Source: Gammaproteobacteria bacterium (GTDB lineage Bacteria > Pseudomonadota > Gammaproteobacteria > UBA6429 > Thiohalophilaceae). From it: a stretch of 64,000 nt of DNA. Position 1 is the stretch's first letter; the number at the start of each line of letters is the position of its first letter. The position numbers were made by a program, and so were the translations under genes. The stretch is taken from contig JAOULO010000007.1 in NCBI GenBank assembly GCA_029881995.1, positions 1 to 64,000 on the forward strand, read 5' to 3'. The notes under the pieces are model-generated. The model was given only the letters and a program-made list of their open reading frames with translations. It was not told where the DNA came from and did not search any database. Shown in pieces: positions 47,417 through 56,197 of this stretch.

Positions 47417-48490
47417 TCAGTTCTTCTTACTGGCACGCCATTGCTGGAAGGTCGGGTACTTCAGGTATCCCTTGTCCAGCACATAATCCAGAACATTCCG
47501 CAGGCGATAAAACCACACCACCGAATCGATACGTAGTACCTCATTTCCCTGTTCATCAAAAAACATCAGAGTAGGCGTATAGTCGAGATAGAGTTCATTG
47601 GCCCAGGCTCGGCTGGTGGTGCGTTTACCTGAAGGTGTAATAATGGGTTGCTTAGAGGTGCTATCTAGCTGTACTGCATTAAATTGTTTAAGCCATTGTG
47701 TAATTAACATGTTTTGTAACGGCCCACCATGTAAAACATCACAGGCATGGCAATGAGGATGCTCAAATAAGACCATTACGGGTTTTTTAGTTTTAGAAAG
47801 ATCAAACAGTTTATCGCCATATCGAATCGCTGGGTGACGATTTAAATCCTTGTTGCCATAACTCAGGGCTAGCTGTGCTCGGGCATAGTAATCAGCAAAT
47901 TTTTCATTTTGGTGATGATTATCAGCCACGTATTCCAGTACGGCCTTGAATTGGTAAGGGGGTCGGTAGCCAATTAGTTTATAGGCAAGTTTACCATTTC
48001 GATCATAGATATGCAGGGTTGGGGTGAAATTGGCCTTTTGTTGTATGGCGTAATCTTTTTCAGACATCTCCTTGCCTTTATGGTCAGTAATCTGCCGTTT
48101 ACCAAGCACATCAATGGCTATGACATCAAAGTGGCGCTGGGTATAGGTTCGTATATCTGGCCTGCCCCAGTTCTTCTCCAGCATGGCCTTGCAATAGGCG
48201 CAGTCATGCCGACCAAAATAAACAATCAGGCCACGACTTTCACTTCTGGCATCGGCCAGATCTTCCTGCAAATCCAGAAAACTGAGCTTGAACCAGGAGG
48301 GCAGGTGCAGGGCATCTTTCAGGGGGGTGTCGTCAAATACCAGTGGGTCATCCTTTACAGAGCTGGATTTTGCCAAAACTGGTAGAGAAAACAGCCAAAA
48401 CAGACACAGGATCGACAAACATACCAGCCATTTTGCTGCAGATATGCGCCCTGAATGGTCTATAATGGTATGGCAATTTCGATATAGCAC
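47417..48490 (-). CDS. Exported protein with two thioredoxin-like domains
   Basis: About 357 residues if started at GTG (complement of 48488-48490). A signal sequence (WLVCLSILCLFWLFSLPVLA) leads to a first thioredoxin-like domain with CAYC (GRHDCAYCKAML) and a second with CHAC (FEHPHCHACDVLH). It should be a periplasmic thiol-disulfide protein, perhaps a SoxW-like thioredoxin. The frame stays open upstream to 48820, but that part lies antisense to the DUF6165 gene and is Ser/Arg-rich, so I do not include it. It converges with the carbonic anhydrase gene, one base apart. Confidence 0.8.
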   Translation of the reverse strand: MLYRNCHTIIDHSGRISAAKWLVCLSILCLFWLFSLPVLAKSSSVKDDPLVFDDTPLKDALHLPSWFKLSFLDLQEDLADARSESRGLIVYFGRHDCAYCKAMLEKNWGRPDIRTYTQRHFDVIAIDVLGKRQITDHKGKEMSEKDYAIQQKANFTPTLHIYDRNGKLAYKLIGYRPPYQFKAVLEYVADNHHQNEKFADYYARAQLALSYGNKDLNRHPAIRYGDKLFDLSKTKKPVMVLFEHPHCHACDVLHGGPLQNMLITQWLKQFNAVQLDSTSKQPIITPSGKRTTSRAWANELYLDYTPTLMFFDEQGNEVLRIDSVVWFYRLRNVLDYVLDKGYLKYPTFQQWRASKKN

Positions 48491-48548
48491 AACAAACCTG
48501 TCTGTATCGTGATTCCTGAGTGATAAAGTATAAACAAATGGTGATGTA

Positions 48549-48947
48549 ATGACGATAAAAGTTGACGTTTCGGTTGGAGAATTTCTCGACAAGGTAACTA
48601 TCCTCGAAATCAAAAGCGAGCGCATCAAGGATGCCGCCAAGCTGGAAAATGTAAATAAGGAACTAAATCTTTTAAAAAAAACCTGGGCCGAATCAGAGTT
48701 TGCCAAAGCAGACATCACCGATGAAATGAATCGCCTCAAGGCGATCAACGAAAAACTCTGGGAAATCGAAGACGATATTCGAGACAAGGAACGCGACCGA
48801 GCTTTCGATGAAAAATTCATCGAGCTTGCCCGTGCAGTTTATTACTCCAATGATGAGCGCGCTGCGATCAAAAAAGAACTCAACCTCAAACTCGGCTCTG
48901 GCCTGGTGGAAGAAAAATCCTATTCAGATTATTCACAGGCGAGTTGA
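48549..48947 (+). CDS. DUF6165 family protein
   Basis: 132 residues, almost entirely helical and charged: VSVGEFLDKVTILEIKSERI, ENVNKELNLLKKTW and IEDDIRDKERDRAFDEKFIELARAVY (read in parts). It matches the DUF6165 family found in proteobacteria, often near sugar or surface-polysaccharide genes; function unknown. It is cytosolic, with coiled-coil character. It is divergent from the thioredoxin-like gene, with 58 bases between proposed starts, and is followed by a terminator. Confidence 0.85.
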   Translation: MTIKVDVSVGEFLDKVTILEIKSERIKDAAKLENVNKELNLLKKTWAESEFAKADITDEMNRLKAINEKLWEIEDDIRDKERDRAFDEKFIELARAVYYSNDERAAIKKELNLKLGSGLVEEKSYSDYSQAS

Positions 48948-48981
48948 TATTCAACTGCAGTAATCTTATATAATTCAAAAC

Positions 48982-49007
48982 GCCCTGCTTAGCAGGGCAT
49001 TTTTTTT
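48982..49007 (+). terminator. Terminator after the DUF6165 gene
   Basis: GCCCTGC (48982-48988), loop TTA, GCAGGGC (48992-48998), then A and a run of eight T. A textbook intrinsic terminator, 34 bases after the stop codon. Confidence 0.92.
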
Positions 49008-49085
49008 CATAGGGGTATAATTTTTCATATTATTAAATGCTGATTCTAATATTGTGAAGGTGTTGTTAGCTATTAAATATTACAG

Positions 49086-49114
49086 TTGACAACTATTAAA
49101 TAAATACTTAGTCT
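49086..49114 (+). promoter_or_regulatory. Possible promoter before the RHS gene
   Basis: A consensus -35 box TTGACA (49086-49091) is followed 17 bases later by TAGTCT, a poor -10 match. It sits about 142 bases before the RHS start in an AT-rich stretch that also contains other -10-like hexamers, so the exact promoter is uncertain. Confidence 0.3.
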
Positions 49115-49255
49115 CGAATAAGTATAAAAAATCACATGGATGTAGTGAATCTTTCCCCCAATTCCCTCTTCCAATATTGTTTACATCTTACAGTAACTCT
49201 GTTTGGTGATAGCTATCAATGTCGTTATGACGTCTTATGGATTAGGAGTCTAAAA

Positions 49256-52200
49256 ATGAAAAAATATATATACCTTTTATCACTTATAAGTACCTTCATT
49301 TTTTTAATCGTATTTAAAAATGCACTCTCTGCAGACGAAGGGCCTATGTATTTTTTGAGTTGGGGGGGTAATCCAGATGGGAGCCCTAAAATCATATCGA
49401 TGAGTCAAACTCCCACGCCAGTATGTGCACAATTCGCACAATTTTATACTTCAGAAATACAAAATACGACACTACTTTTCTATGATGTTACTCCACCGTC
49501 TTATGATGGTGATTCATGGAATTGTGATGTCATATGGCCAGGTAGATGGTCGGATGCTTGGAATGCCAGAAGATTCTTTATAGGTTCAGGTTATAAGGGC
49601 AAAAATCCAGCTCGGAATAAAGGAAAAAGCGAATCCTGCTCTTTAGTCGGTAATCCTGTAAATTCAGCCACCGGTAACAAGTATCAAGTTGAAAAAGATA
49701 TTACTGGTGATTTACAAAATAGCTTTCAATTAATCAGACACTACAACAGCCGTAGCAACCAACAGGGTGTTTTTGGCAATAAGTGGACTACGATATATGA
49801 CCAGAAAATAATTCGAACAACCTATACTACGGCTGACACGAATTTCATTTCCCCTGTGGCCACGCTATACAGGGAAGACGGCAACATCTACACATTCGAA
49901 GACAAAAGTGGAATATGGGAACACACCACATCAGAGTATGTAGGCAAACTGGAGGAATTGGCAGATGGCTGGCAATTCACAACGCCTGACAACAAAGTAG
50001 AACACTACGATTCTACAGGTCGTTTGACTCAGATTAGCGAACCGAACGGTTTTACCCAGACCATGGTCTATGATGGCAGAACAGGCAAGCTGATTCAGGT
50101 AGTTGATAGTCTGAACCAGTCACTGACGTTTGGTTATGATGATCAGAATCGTATTAACGCAGTAACCGACTCAGCAAATCGGCTGTTTACCTATACCTAT
50201 GATGTTAATAATAACCTTACATCGGTGATCAAGCCTGATACTACTGTTAAAACCTATCACTATGAAGATATAAATTATCCCAATGCCCTGACAGGTATCA
50301 CCGATGAACGGGGACTTCGCTATGCCAACTGGGAATATAATATCAGTAATCAGGTGACGGCCAGCTATCATGCAGGCAATGCTAGTCGAGTAGATCTGAA
50401 CTATAACATCGATGGAACAACCACTGTCACGAATAGCAAAGCTGTCAGCAGTACATATGCCTTTGAAAATAAACTTGGAGTGATGTATCTGAGCAGTATT
50501 GCAGGACCGGGTTGTAGCAGTTGTGGCAATGGCAATACCAGTTACGAATATGACCCAAGCAATAGCAACTTACTGGCTAAAACTGTTAATAACCAGAGAA
50601 CAGAATATGGCGATTACACCAGTAAAGGAGAGCCGGGTTTTAAAATCGAGGCAGCCGGTACACCGGAAGCAAGGACCATCCGTTATAGCTATGACCCCCG
50701 ATTTACCAATAAGGTAAGCCAAATTATTGAGCCGTCGGTTCATTCCCCAGCATCAAGAATTACCACCTTTGAGTACGACACATTCGGTAACCCCACACGT
50801 TATCAAATCGATGGTTTCAGACCCGATGGCTCGCCGGTATCCCGTTCATACCAACTGCAATATAACGGGCCAGTTAACCAGTTAAGCCAGATCGATGGGC
50901 CAAGGACGGATGTAAATGATGTGACCAACCTCTTCTATTATCCCAATGATCCTGCTCAGGGTTTCAACAGAGGTCGCCTGCAGCGTGTCGAAGGGCCGAA
51001 CGGGTTGATACTACGAGACAATATCCAGTACACCGCCACTGGCAAGGTACAGTCAGAGACAGGCATAAATGGGCTTTTCACTACGAATACCTATTATCCT
51101 GGTAATGATCGACTGGAAACACGCACTCAGGGCGATTATGGTCAGCTAAGAACCACCCATTGGAGCTATCTACCAACCGGAGAAGTAGAAGCTGTGACTC
51201 TGGGGGCGGGAACACCTGAAGAAATGATTCTTCACCTTACCTATGACGACGCCCGCCGCCTGCGTCGTATCACCGACAGACTTGGCAATTATATCGAGTT
51301 TGAGCTGGATACCGAGGGTAATCAGCTCTCAGAAAAGGTCTTCGACAACATGGGCTTTCTGAAAAAGACCCTGAACCAAACCTTTGATGTTTATAACCGT
51401 CTTCACTCGACTTCACAGGCCAATGAAAATAATGGCTACGATTTTGCCCCTGATGGCACCCTGAACGTACATATCGATGGTAATAATGTGGTCACTGAGT
51501 TTGGTTATGATGCCCTCAAACGCCTGACCACTACCAACCAGGATCCGGGCGGTAGTGACCCCTCCACGATCAATACTCTGACCCAGTACGGCTATAATGT
51601 ACACGACAAACTTACCAGTGTGACAGATCCAAAAGGTAGTAGGACCGATTATTTATATGACGATCTAGGTAACATGCTGGTACAGATCAGCCCTGATACC
51701 GATGTCACCACCTTTACTCATGATGAGGCCGGTAACATTAAGACCCGCACCGATGCAAAAGGTCAGGTTCTGCACTACATGTATGATGAATTTAATCGCC
51801 TGCTCTCAATTGATGCCCCTGGCACTGAAGAAGATATCAACCTGATTTATGATGTTTGTCCTTATGGTTTAGGTAGGCTGTGTCATGCCCATATTGGAAC
51901 GACCAGTATTGATTACTTTTATAATGCCTTTGGTGATGTTGAAAAACATCAGGGCACTGTCTATGAATACGACAGTGTGGGCCGTATCAAGACCATGATC
52001 TATGCCTCGGGTATTGTCCTTAACTACCAGTACAACCCCAGTGGTCAGATACGCAAAGTCACCGCCAATATTGAAGGCATGGATCGCATCCTGGTCGACA
52101 ATGTGCAATATCAACCCTTTGGGCCGGTTGAATCGATGATTTACGGTAATGGTAAAGACATGCTAAGCCAATATGACACAGCCTATCGGTCTACCCAGTT

Positions 52201-54235
52201 AAACACACCCGGTGTATTGCAACTCAACTATCCTGCCTATGATGGCAATGGAAATATCCTCGCGCAGGATGAATTAATCTCCAGTAATTTCACTAACTAT
52301 GCATATGACAGTCTGGATCGACTCATCGCATCCAATGACAGCCTGTTTGTCCAGGCATTCAGCTATGACAAAAACGGTAACCGTATCCAGTTATTCGATA
52401 ACAGCATACTGACTAACTATGAATACTCACCAGCAGGTAATCAACTGCAACAGGCAGGTAGTGTAGCGATTGTCACAGATCCCAATGGCAACATTGAGTC
52501 AGATGGCACCAATAACTATACCTATTCTTCCTACAATCTTTTGAATACCGTCAATGGCAATGTCAGCTATCGCTACAACGCGCTGGGTCAGCGTATTAGC
52601 AAGACAGTTGATGGGGTGGAGACACAGTATATCTATGACCTTAATGGCAAGCTGATTTCTGAAAGAGATGCCAGCGGTCAGATAACAAAGGATTATTTCT
52701 ATCTTGGGAGTCAGCCGATTGCTGTTTATAGCCATAGCCAGACAGTGGCAGAACCTGTTGATCTGGTGATTGATAATCCAGAGGCAAGTTATATTGGTAA
52801 TTGGAGAGCATCTAGTAAATATCCAGGATTTATTGGCAGTAATTACCATTTCATAGACCCAGGTGTTGGGACTGGCCCAGTACCATTATTCGTCGTAGAT
52901 AATGGCGATCCCGGAACGAGTGTTGTTGGAACATGGCTATATTCATCCAGATATGCTGGATATAAAGGGAGTGACTATGCATACAATGCGGCCGGAACAG
53001 GCCAGAATGTTTATACTTGGCCAATTGGTGTAGACACACCGGGTGAATACAGGGTGTATGCGAACTGGACATCCAGTGCTACTCGTGCCACTGATGCGAG
53101 CTATACCATAACCCATGTGAACGGTGTCGATACAGTAACAGTTAATCAGCAAACCAATAGTGGTAGCTGGCAACTGCTTGGTAGTTTCATGCTGGATGCC
53201 AACAGTCAGGTCAGTTTGAGTGATGCCGCTAATGGGTCAATGGTTGCGGATGCCATTATGGTTGCAGGCCTTACCGACCAAATAAATGCGGCCACCTGGG
53301 TTCTACCTGTTGCAGCTGGAAATTATCAAATATATGCAAACTGGAGTGCCGACGCCGGGCGTGCGAATGATGCCCCCTACACAATCAATCACGCAGGTGG
53401 GAGCACACCTATTGTTGTAAATCAACGCATTAATGGAGCAAGCTGGCAACTGCTTGGAGAATTTGCTCTGGGTGAGTCGAGCAGTATACAACTGACTCAG
53501 TCGCTTAGTGGCTATTCAGTTGCTGATGGAATAAGGATTGTTGGAGAGTCTCAGGCAGCGGGTGCAGGTGAATTACACTATATCCACACCGACCACCTTG
53601 GCACACCCAGGGCCGTGACCAATGACACCGGCACCGTTATCTGGCGCTGGCAAAGCGACCCCTTCGGCCACGCCGCCGCCAATGATGATCCGGACGGTGA
53701 TGGCAACACCAACGAAATGAACCTGCGCTTCGCCGGGCAGTATTATGATGCAGAGAGTGGGCTTCATTATAATTACTTCAGGTATTATGATCCGAAGACG
53801 GGCAGATACATTACAAGTGATCCGATTGGGCTAATGGGGGGATTGAATACGTATAGTTATGTGAATGCGAATCCAATAAATGGAATTGATCCGTGGGGAT
53901 TATTTAAAGTTTGTAGACGTCCATTATCATTTATGGGTAATTATATGAGCTCAGGTAGCACAGGGACAAATCTTGGCCTTTTTCATGAGCATGGTTTTTA
54001 TGAGGATGGCTCAGGTGACAATGTTGGTTTTGGTCCTGATGGAGTATTACCTGACAATAATAATTCAAGTAATTATGAATGCAGTAATCAAAGCTACGAT
54101 GATAGTACAATGAGACAAGCCGAACTAAATATTAGTGCTAATTGGCCTGGAGATAGTTATAATTTCATTACAAATAACTGCCAAGATTACATTGATGCGT
54201 TACTCGATGAATATAATCGATTGTTGACCAGGTAA
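49256..54235 (+). CDS. Sec-exported RHS/YD-repeat protein with golvesin-like insert and variable tip
   Basis: About 1659 residues from ATG 49256 (AGGAG at 49244-49248). A signal peptide (YLLSLISTFIFLIVF) is followed by a DUF6531-type segment (NSATGNKYQVEKDITGD) and many YD/RHS repeats (about 190-1160). A golvesin C-terminal-like region with two similar units (GSWQLLGSFMLDAN; ASWQLLGEFALGES) covers about 1167-1433. The RHS closing segment follows (HTDHLGTPRAVTND; GRYITSDPIGLMGG; NPINGIDPWGLF), then a ~112-residue tip. The tip has FHEHGFYEDGSG and TNNCQDYIDALL, a His/Cys pair suggestive of a permuted papain-like hydrolase. It may be a toxin or an adhesin; no PAAR domain is present. Confidence 0.9.
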   Translation: MKKYIYLLSLISTFIFLIVFKNALSADEGPMYFLSWGGNPDGSPKIISMSQTPTPVCAQFAQFYTSEIQNTTLLFYDVTPPSYDGDSWNCDVIWPGRWSDAWNARRFFIGSGYKGKNPARNKGKSESCSLVGNPVNSATGNKYQVEKDITGDLQNSFQLIRHYNSRSNQQGVFGNKWTTIYDQKIIRTTYTTADTNFISPVATLYREDGNIYTFEDKSGIWEHTTSEYVGKLEELADGWQFTTPDNKVEHYDSTGRLTQISEPNGFTQTMVYDGRTGKLIQVVDSLNQSLTFGYDDQNRINAVTDSANRLFTYTYDVNNNLTSVIKPDTTVKTYHYEDINYPNALTGITDERGLRYANWEYNISNQVTASYHAGNASRVDLNYNIDGTTTVTNSKAVSSTYAFENKLGVMYLSSIAGPGCSSCGNGNTSYEYDPSNSNLLAKTVNNQRTEYGDYTSKGEPGFKIEAAGTPEARTIRYSYDPRFTNKVSQIIEPSVHSPASRITTFEYDTFGNPTRYQIDGFRPDGSPVSRSYQLQYNGPVNQLSQIDGPRTDVNDVTNLFYYPNDPAQGFNRGRLQRVEGPNGLILRDNIQYTATGKVQSETGINGLFTTNTYYPGNDRLETRTQGDYGQLRTTHWSYLPTGEVEAVTLGAGTPEEMILHLTYDDARRLRRITDRLGNYIEFELDTEGNQLSEKVFDNMGFLKKTLNQTFDVYNRLHSTSQANENNGYDFAPDGTLNVHIDGNNVVTEFGYDALKRLTTTNQDPGGSDPSTINTLTQYGYNVHDKLTSVTDPKGSRTDYLYDDLGNMLVQISPDTDVTTFTHDEAGNIKTRTDAKGQVLHYMYDEFNRLLSIDAPGTEEDINLIYDVCPYGLGRLCHAHIGTTSIDYFYNAFGDVEKHQGTVYEYDSVGRIKTMIYASGIVLNYQYNPSGQIRKVTANIEGMDRILVDNVQYQPFGPVESMIYGNGKDMLSQYDTAYRSTQLNTPGVLQLNYPAYDGNGNILAQDELISSNFTNYAYDSLDRLIASNDSLFVQAFSYDKNGNRIQLFDNSILTNYEYSPAGNQLQQAGSVAIVTDPNGNIESDGTNNYTYSSYNLLNTVNGNVSYRYNALGQRISKTVDGVETQYIYDLNGKLISERDASGQITKDYFYLGSQPIAVYSHSQTVAEPVDLVIDNPEASYIGNWRASSKYPGFIGSNYHFIDPGVGTGPVPLFVVDNGDPGTSVVGTWLYSSRYAGYKGSDYAYNAAGTGQNVYTWPIGVDTPGEYRVYANWTSSATRATDASYTITHVNGVDTVTVNQQTNSGSWQLLGSFMLDANSQVSLSDAANGSMVADAIMVAGLTDQINAATWVLPVAAGNYQIYANWSADAGRANDAPYTINHAGGSTPIVVNQRINGASWQLLGEFALGESSSIQLTQSLSGYSVADGIRIVGESQAAGAGELHYIHTDHLGTPRAVTNDTGTVIWRWQSDPFGHAAANDDPDGDGNTNEMNLRFAGQYYDAESGLHYNYFRYYDPKTGRYITSDPIGLMGGLNTYSYVNANPINGIDPWGLFKVCRRPLSFMGNYMSSGSTGTNLGLFHEHGFYEDGSGDNVGFGPDGVLPDNNNSSNYECSNQSYDDSTMRQAELNISANWPGDSYNFITNNCQDYIDALLDEYNRLLTR

Positions 54236-54238
54236 ATT

Positions 54239-54556
54239 ATGAATTATTTATTTAAAATATTACTCATTAATTTAGGAGTTGCTTCAGTTTATTTTGCTTA
54301 TCTCTGTATCTTGGATACGATATTCGTTTTAATAATGAAAGAACAAATATCGTTTTTAAATAAACTTCCACTCCTGATTGTTACAATGCCTTTTGTGGCC
54401 ACCTATTTTAGTTATTTACAGTTGGTAGATGTTGAACAAATAAAATATAAAATTGCAGGGTTAATATTTTTATTTTTAATTATGGCTGCAGTAGCATTTC
54501 TTGAGTTATTATGGGTATCAACACATTTTCATCATATGTTGGGTGGAAAGATATAG
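54239..54556 (+). CDS. Small three-helix membrane protein behind the RHS gene
   Basis: 105 residues with three hydrophobic segments (ILLINLGVASVYFAYLCIL; LPLLIVTMPFVATYFSYL; IAGLIFLFLIMAAVAFLELL). The ATG follows the RHS stop by three bases, so translation is probably coupled. I do not recognise a family. The position directly after a variable RHS tip is where immunity genes are normally found, but membrane immunity proteins usually face pore-forming or periplasmic toxins, so this assignment is inference. The base composition is AT-rich like the tip. Confidence 0.7.
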   Translation: MNYLFKILLINLGVASVYFAYLCILDTIFVLIMKEQISFLNKLPLLIVTMPFVATYFSYLQLVDVEQIKYKIAGLIFLFLIMAAVAFLELLWVSTHFHHMLGGKI

Positions 54557-54613
54557 GAAAATGGATACCTCAATATCTGATGTTTGGGACAACTCGCAAC
54601 CCGGAATAGAGTG

Positions 54614-54645
54614 TAGGGCGGATTAGCAAAGCGTAATCCGCCCTA
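54614..54645. repeat. Solitary REP-like palindrome
   Basis: TAGGGCGGATTA and TAATCCGCCCTA, separated by GCAAAGCG, form a 12-base-pair stem. Flanking bases CGGAATAGA-x-TGT also precede the second copy at 55240, showing that the repeat unit is longer than the palindrome. It lies between two genes in the island that holds the RAYT gene. Confidence 0.85.
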
Positions 54646-54669
54646 CGAACTAACTGTTGGGGTTCATAT

Positions 54670-55185
54670 ATGGGCCAAATAATCACTCGCTGGAAAAAAC
54701 CGATTTTAATAGTCATTAGTGCATTGCTTGTGTGGTGGGCTTTGGATTATTTTATTGGTCGTCCAATCCCACATCTGGATGTAAGTAATCACGCACAATA
54801 CGCACCTATTGTTGGGAAAAGGTTTCGCACTCAACACGAATTGATGGCGATCGGATATACTATTGATCGCAACTATAAAAAGAAAGTTGACTACATTTTT
54901 TTAGTTAAACCACCAGGTTTTTCTGGGCCAGAAGTTGTGGCAAAAGGAATGCTGCCTAAGGATTCAATACTCGAGGTGACAGCTATTTTGAAAGCAGACT
55001 CTTGGCTAGTTAATCGAATGAAATACGCTGTAAAACGACTTGATGGCAGTCAACCGATAAGAGGTCAAATGGTTATAGATGTTAATGTGAAATCAAGTAT
55101 CAATTTCGGACTTCCAGAGACCGAATTTATTCTTATTAATGAATCTAAAAAACGTAACCTAGGATTATCAGCCGTACGGTCATAG
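54670..55185 (+). CDS. Unknown membrane-anchored protein
   Basis: 171 residues: one N-terminal membrane helix (ILIVISALLVWWALDYFIG) and a presumably periplasmic beta-rich domain (KKKVDYIFLVKPPGFSG; GMLPKDSILEVTAILKAD). I do not recognise the family. It lies between REP-like repeats, about 110 bases behind the small RHS-linked gene. It may be a second accessory or immunity-type protein, but nothing in the sequence proves it. Confidence 0.65.
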   Translation: MGQIITRWKKPILIVISALLVWWALDYFIGRPIPHLDVSNHAQYAPIVGKRFRTQHELMAIGYTIDRNYKKKVDYIFLVKPPGFSGPEVVAKGMLPKDSILEVTAILKADSWLVNRMKYAVKRLDGSQPIRGQMVIDVNVKSSINFGLPETEFILINESKKRNLGLSAVRS

Positions 55186-55239
55186 ATACAAGCAAATAAA
55201 TGAAAAACACACATTTAACCCGTAAACCGGAATAGATTG

Positions 55240-55391
55240 TAGGGCGGATTAGCGATAGCGTAATCCGCCGCATGTAAATTAACTGAACATTCTAAGCATT
55301 ACATGCTTCATATAGACGGTCGTCTATTTCGTATTCGGGGTTCGGCTTGATGTAACCATTCGGCGGATTACGCTATCGCTAATCCGCCCTA
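55240..55391. repeat. REPIN-like inverted pair of REP palindromes
   Basis: The 31-base sequence at 55240-55270 (TAGGGCGGATTAGCGATAGC, then GTAATCCGCCG) reappears as its exact reverse complement at 55361-55391. The 90-base spacer contains a further palindrome, ATAGACG-GT-CGTCTAT, at 55312-55327, close to its centre. The doublet ends 52 bases before the RAYT transposase gene. This organisation matches REP doublets (REPINs) mobilised by RAYT enzymes. Confidence 0.85.
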
Positions 55392-55443
55392 CGAACTCAA
55401 TATACAACCAGGCTCAGAATAAAAAAGTTTAAAGGACTTAACT

Positions 55444-55977
55444 ATGCCAAACTACCGGCGAAATCGAATACCGGGCGGGTGTTACTTTTTTACTGTCAAT
55501 CTTCTTGAACGGCACAACAACACGCTCCTTGTTGATCATATTGATCTGTTACGACAGGTGGTGAAACAGGTATATGATCGTTATTACTTCCACATCAATG
55601 GCTGGGTGGTGTTACCTGAACACATGCATTTTATCTGGACCCTACCAAAGGGAGATGACGACTATGCGGGGCGAATCCGACTGATAAAAATGCTTTTCTC
55701 AAAAAAACTTTCAAAAGATGAACGTCGTTCAAGCGTGAGAATACATAAAGGTGAACGGGGAATCTGGCAACGCCGATATTGGGAGCATACCATTCGTAAT
55801 GAAAGAGATTATGTCCAGCATATGGATTATCTACACTATAACCCGGTTAAGCATGGCTATGTAAATAAGGTGATAGACTGGCCATACTCTACATTTCGGC
55901 GACTTGTCTGCCAGGGGATGTATCCAGAATGCTGGGGTACCGAGAAAACGGATATTGAGGTGGGAAAACCGCGGTAA
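55444..55977 (+). CDS. REP-associated tyrosine transposase (RAYT)
   Basis: 177 residues of the Y1 (TnpA/HUH-like) transposase family. GGCYFFTVNLLER near the N-terminus, the HxH metal motif in LPEHMHFIWTLP, the QRRYWEHTIR block and YVQHMDYLHYNPVKHGYV with the catalytic Tyr are all present, so it seems intact. RAYTs nick and join single-stranded DNA at REP palindromes, and three REP copies lie immediately upstream. It is a domesticated single-copy-type element, not a classic IS200/605 with its own ends. Confidence 0.93.
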   Translation: MPNYRRNRIPGGCYFFTVNLLERHNNTLLVDHIDLLRQVVKQVYDRYYFHINGWVVLPEHMHFIWTLPKGDDDYAGRIRLIKMLFSKKLSKDERRSSVRIHKGERGIWQRRYWEHTIRNERDYVQHMDYLHYNPVKHGYVNKVIDWPYSTFRRLVCQGMYPECWGTEKTDIEVGKPR

Positions 55978-56197
55978 CATACTACTGGTTATTCTGTTTT
56001 CTCATAGGTGAGTTTGTCTGATATTTTTATATCATTTAAAGCGGCCTGTTTTGCAGGGCTCATTTTTATAAAATACCAAAGTAATACTTTATATCCATGT
56101 GAACAATGTTGAAATGGCCCACAGGTAGTGAAATATCGTCTTAAAAAAAGCTGAAAGCGGACGATATATTAGTATTAATCTATCAAAGGCTGTTCAG

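Noticed and set aside
48491-48820. N-terminal 110 residues of the long thioredoxin-like frame
   Set aside because: Antisense to DUF6165, Ser/Arg-rich, and it precedes a proper signal sequence.
49136-49255. Longer N-terminus for the RHS protein
   Set aside because: ATG 49256 has AGGAG upstream and begins a clean signal peptide; the 40-residue extension has neither.
56043-56067. Possible terminator after the RAYT gene
   Set aside because: The stem is only four clean base pairs with a mismatch; too weak to list.
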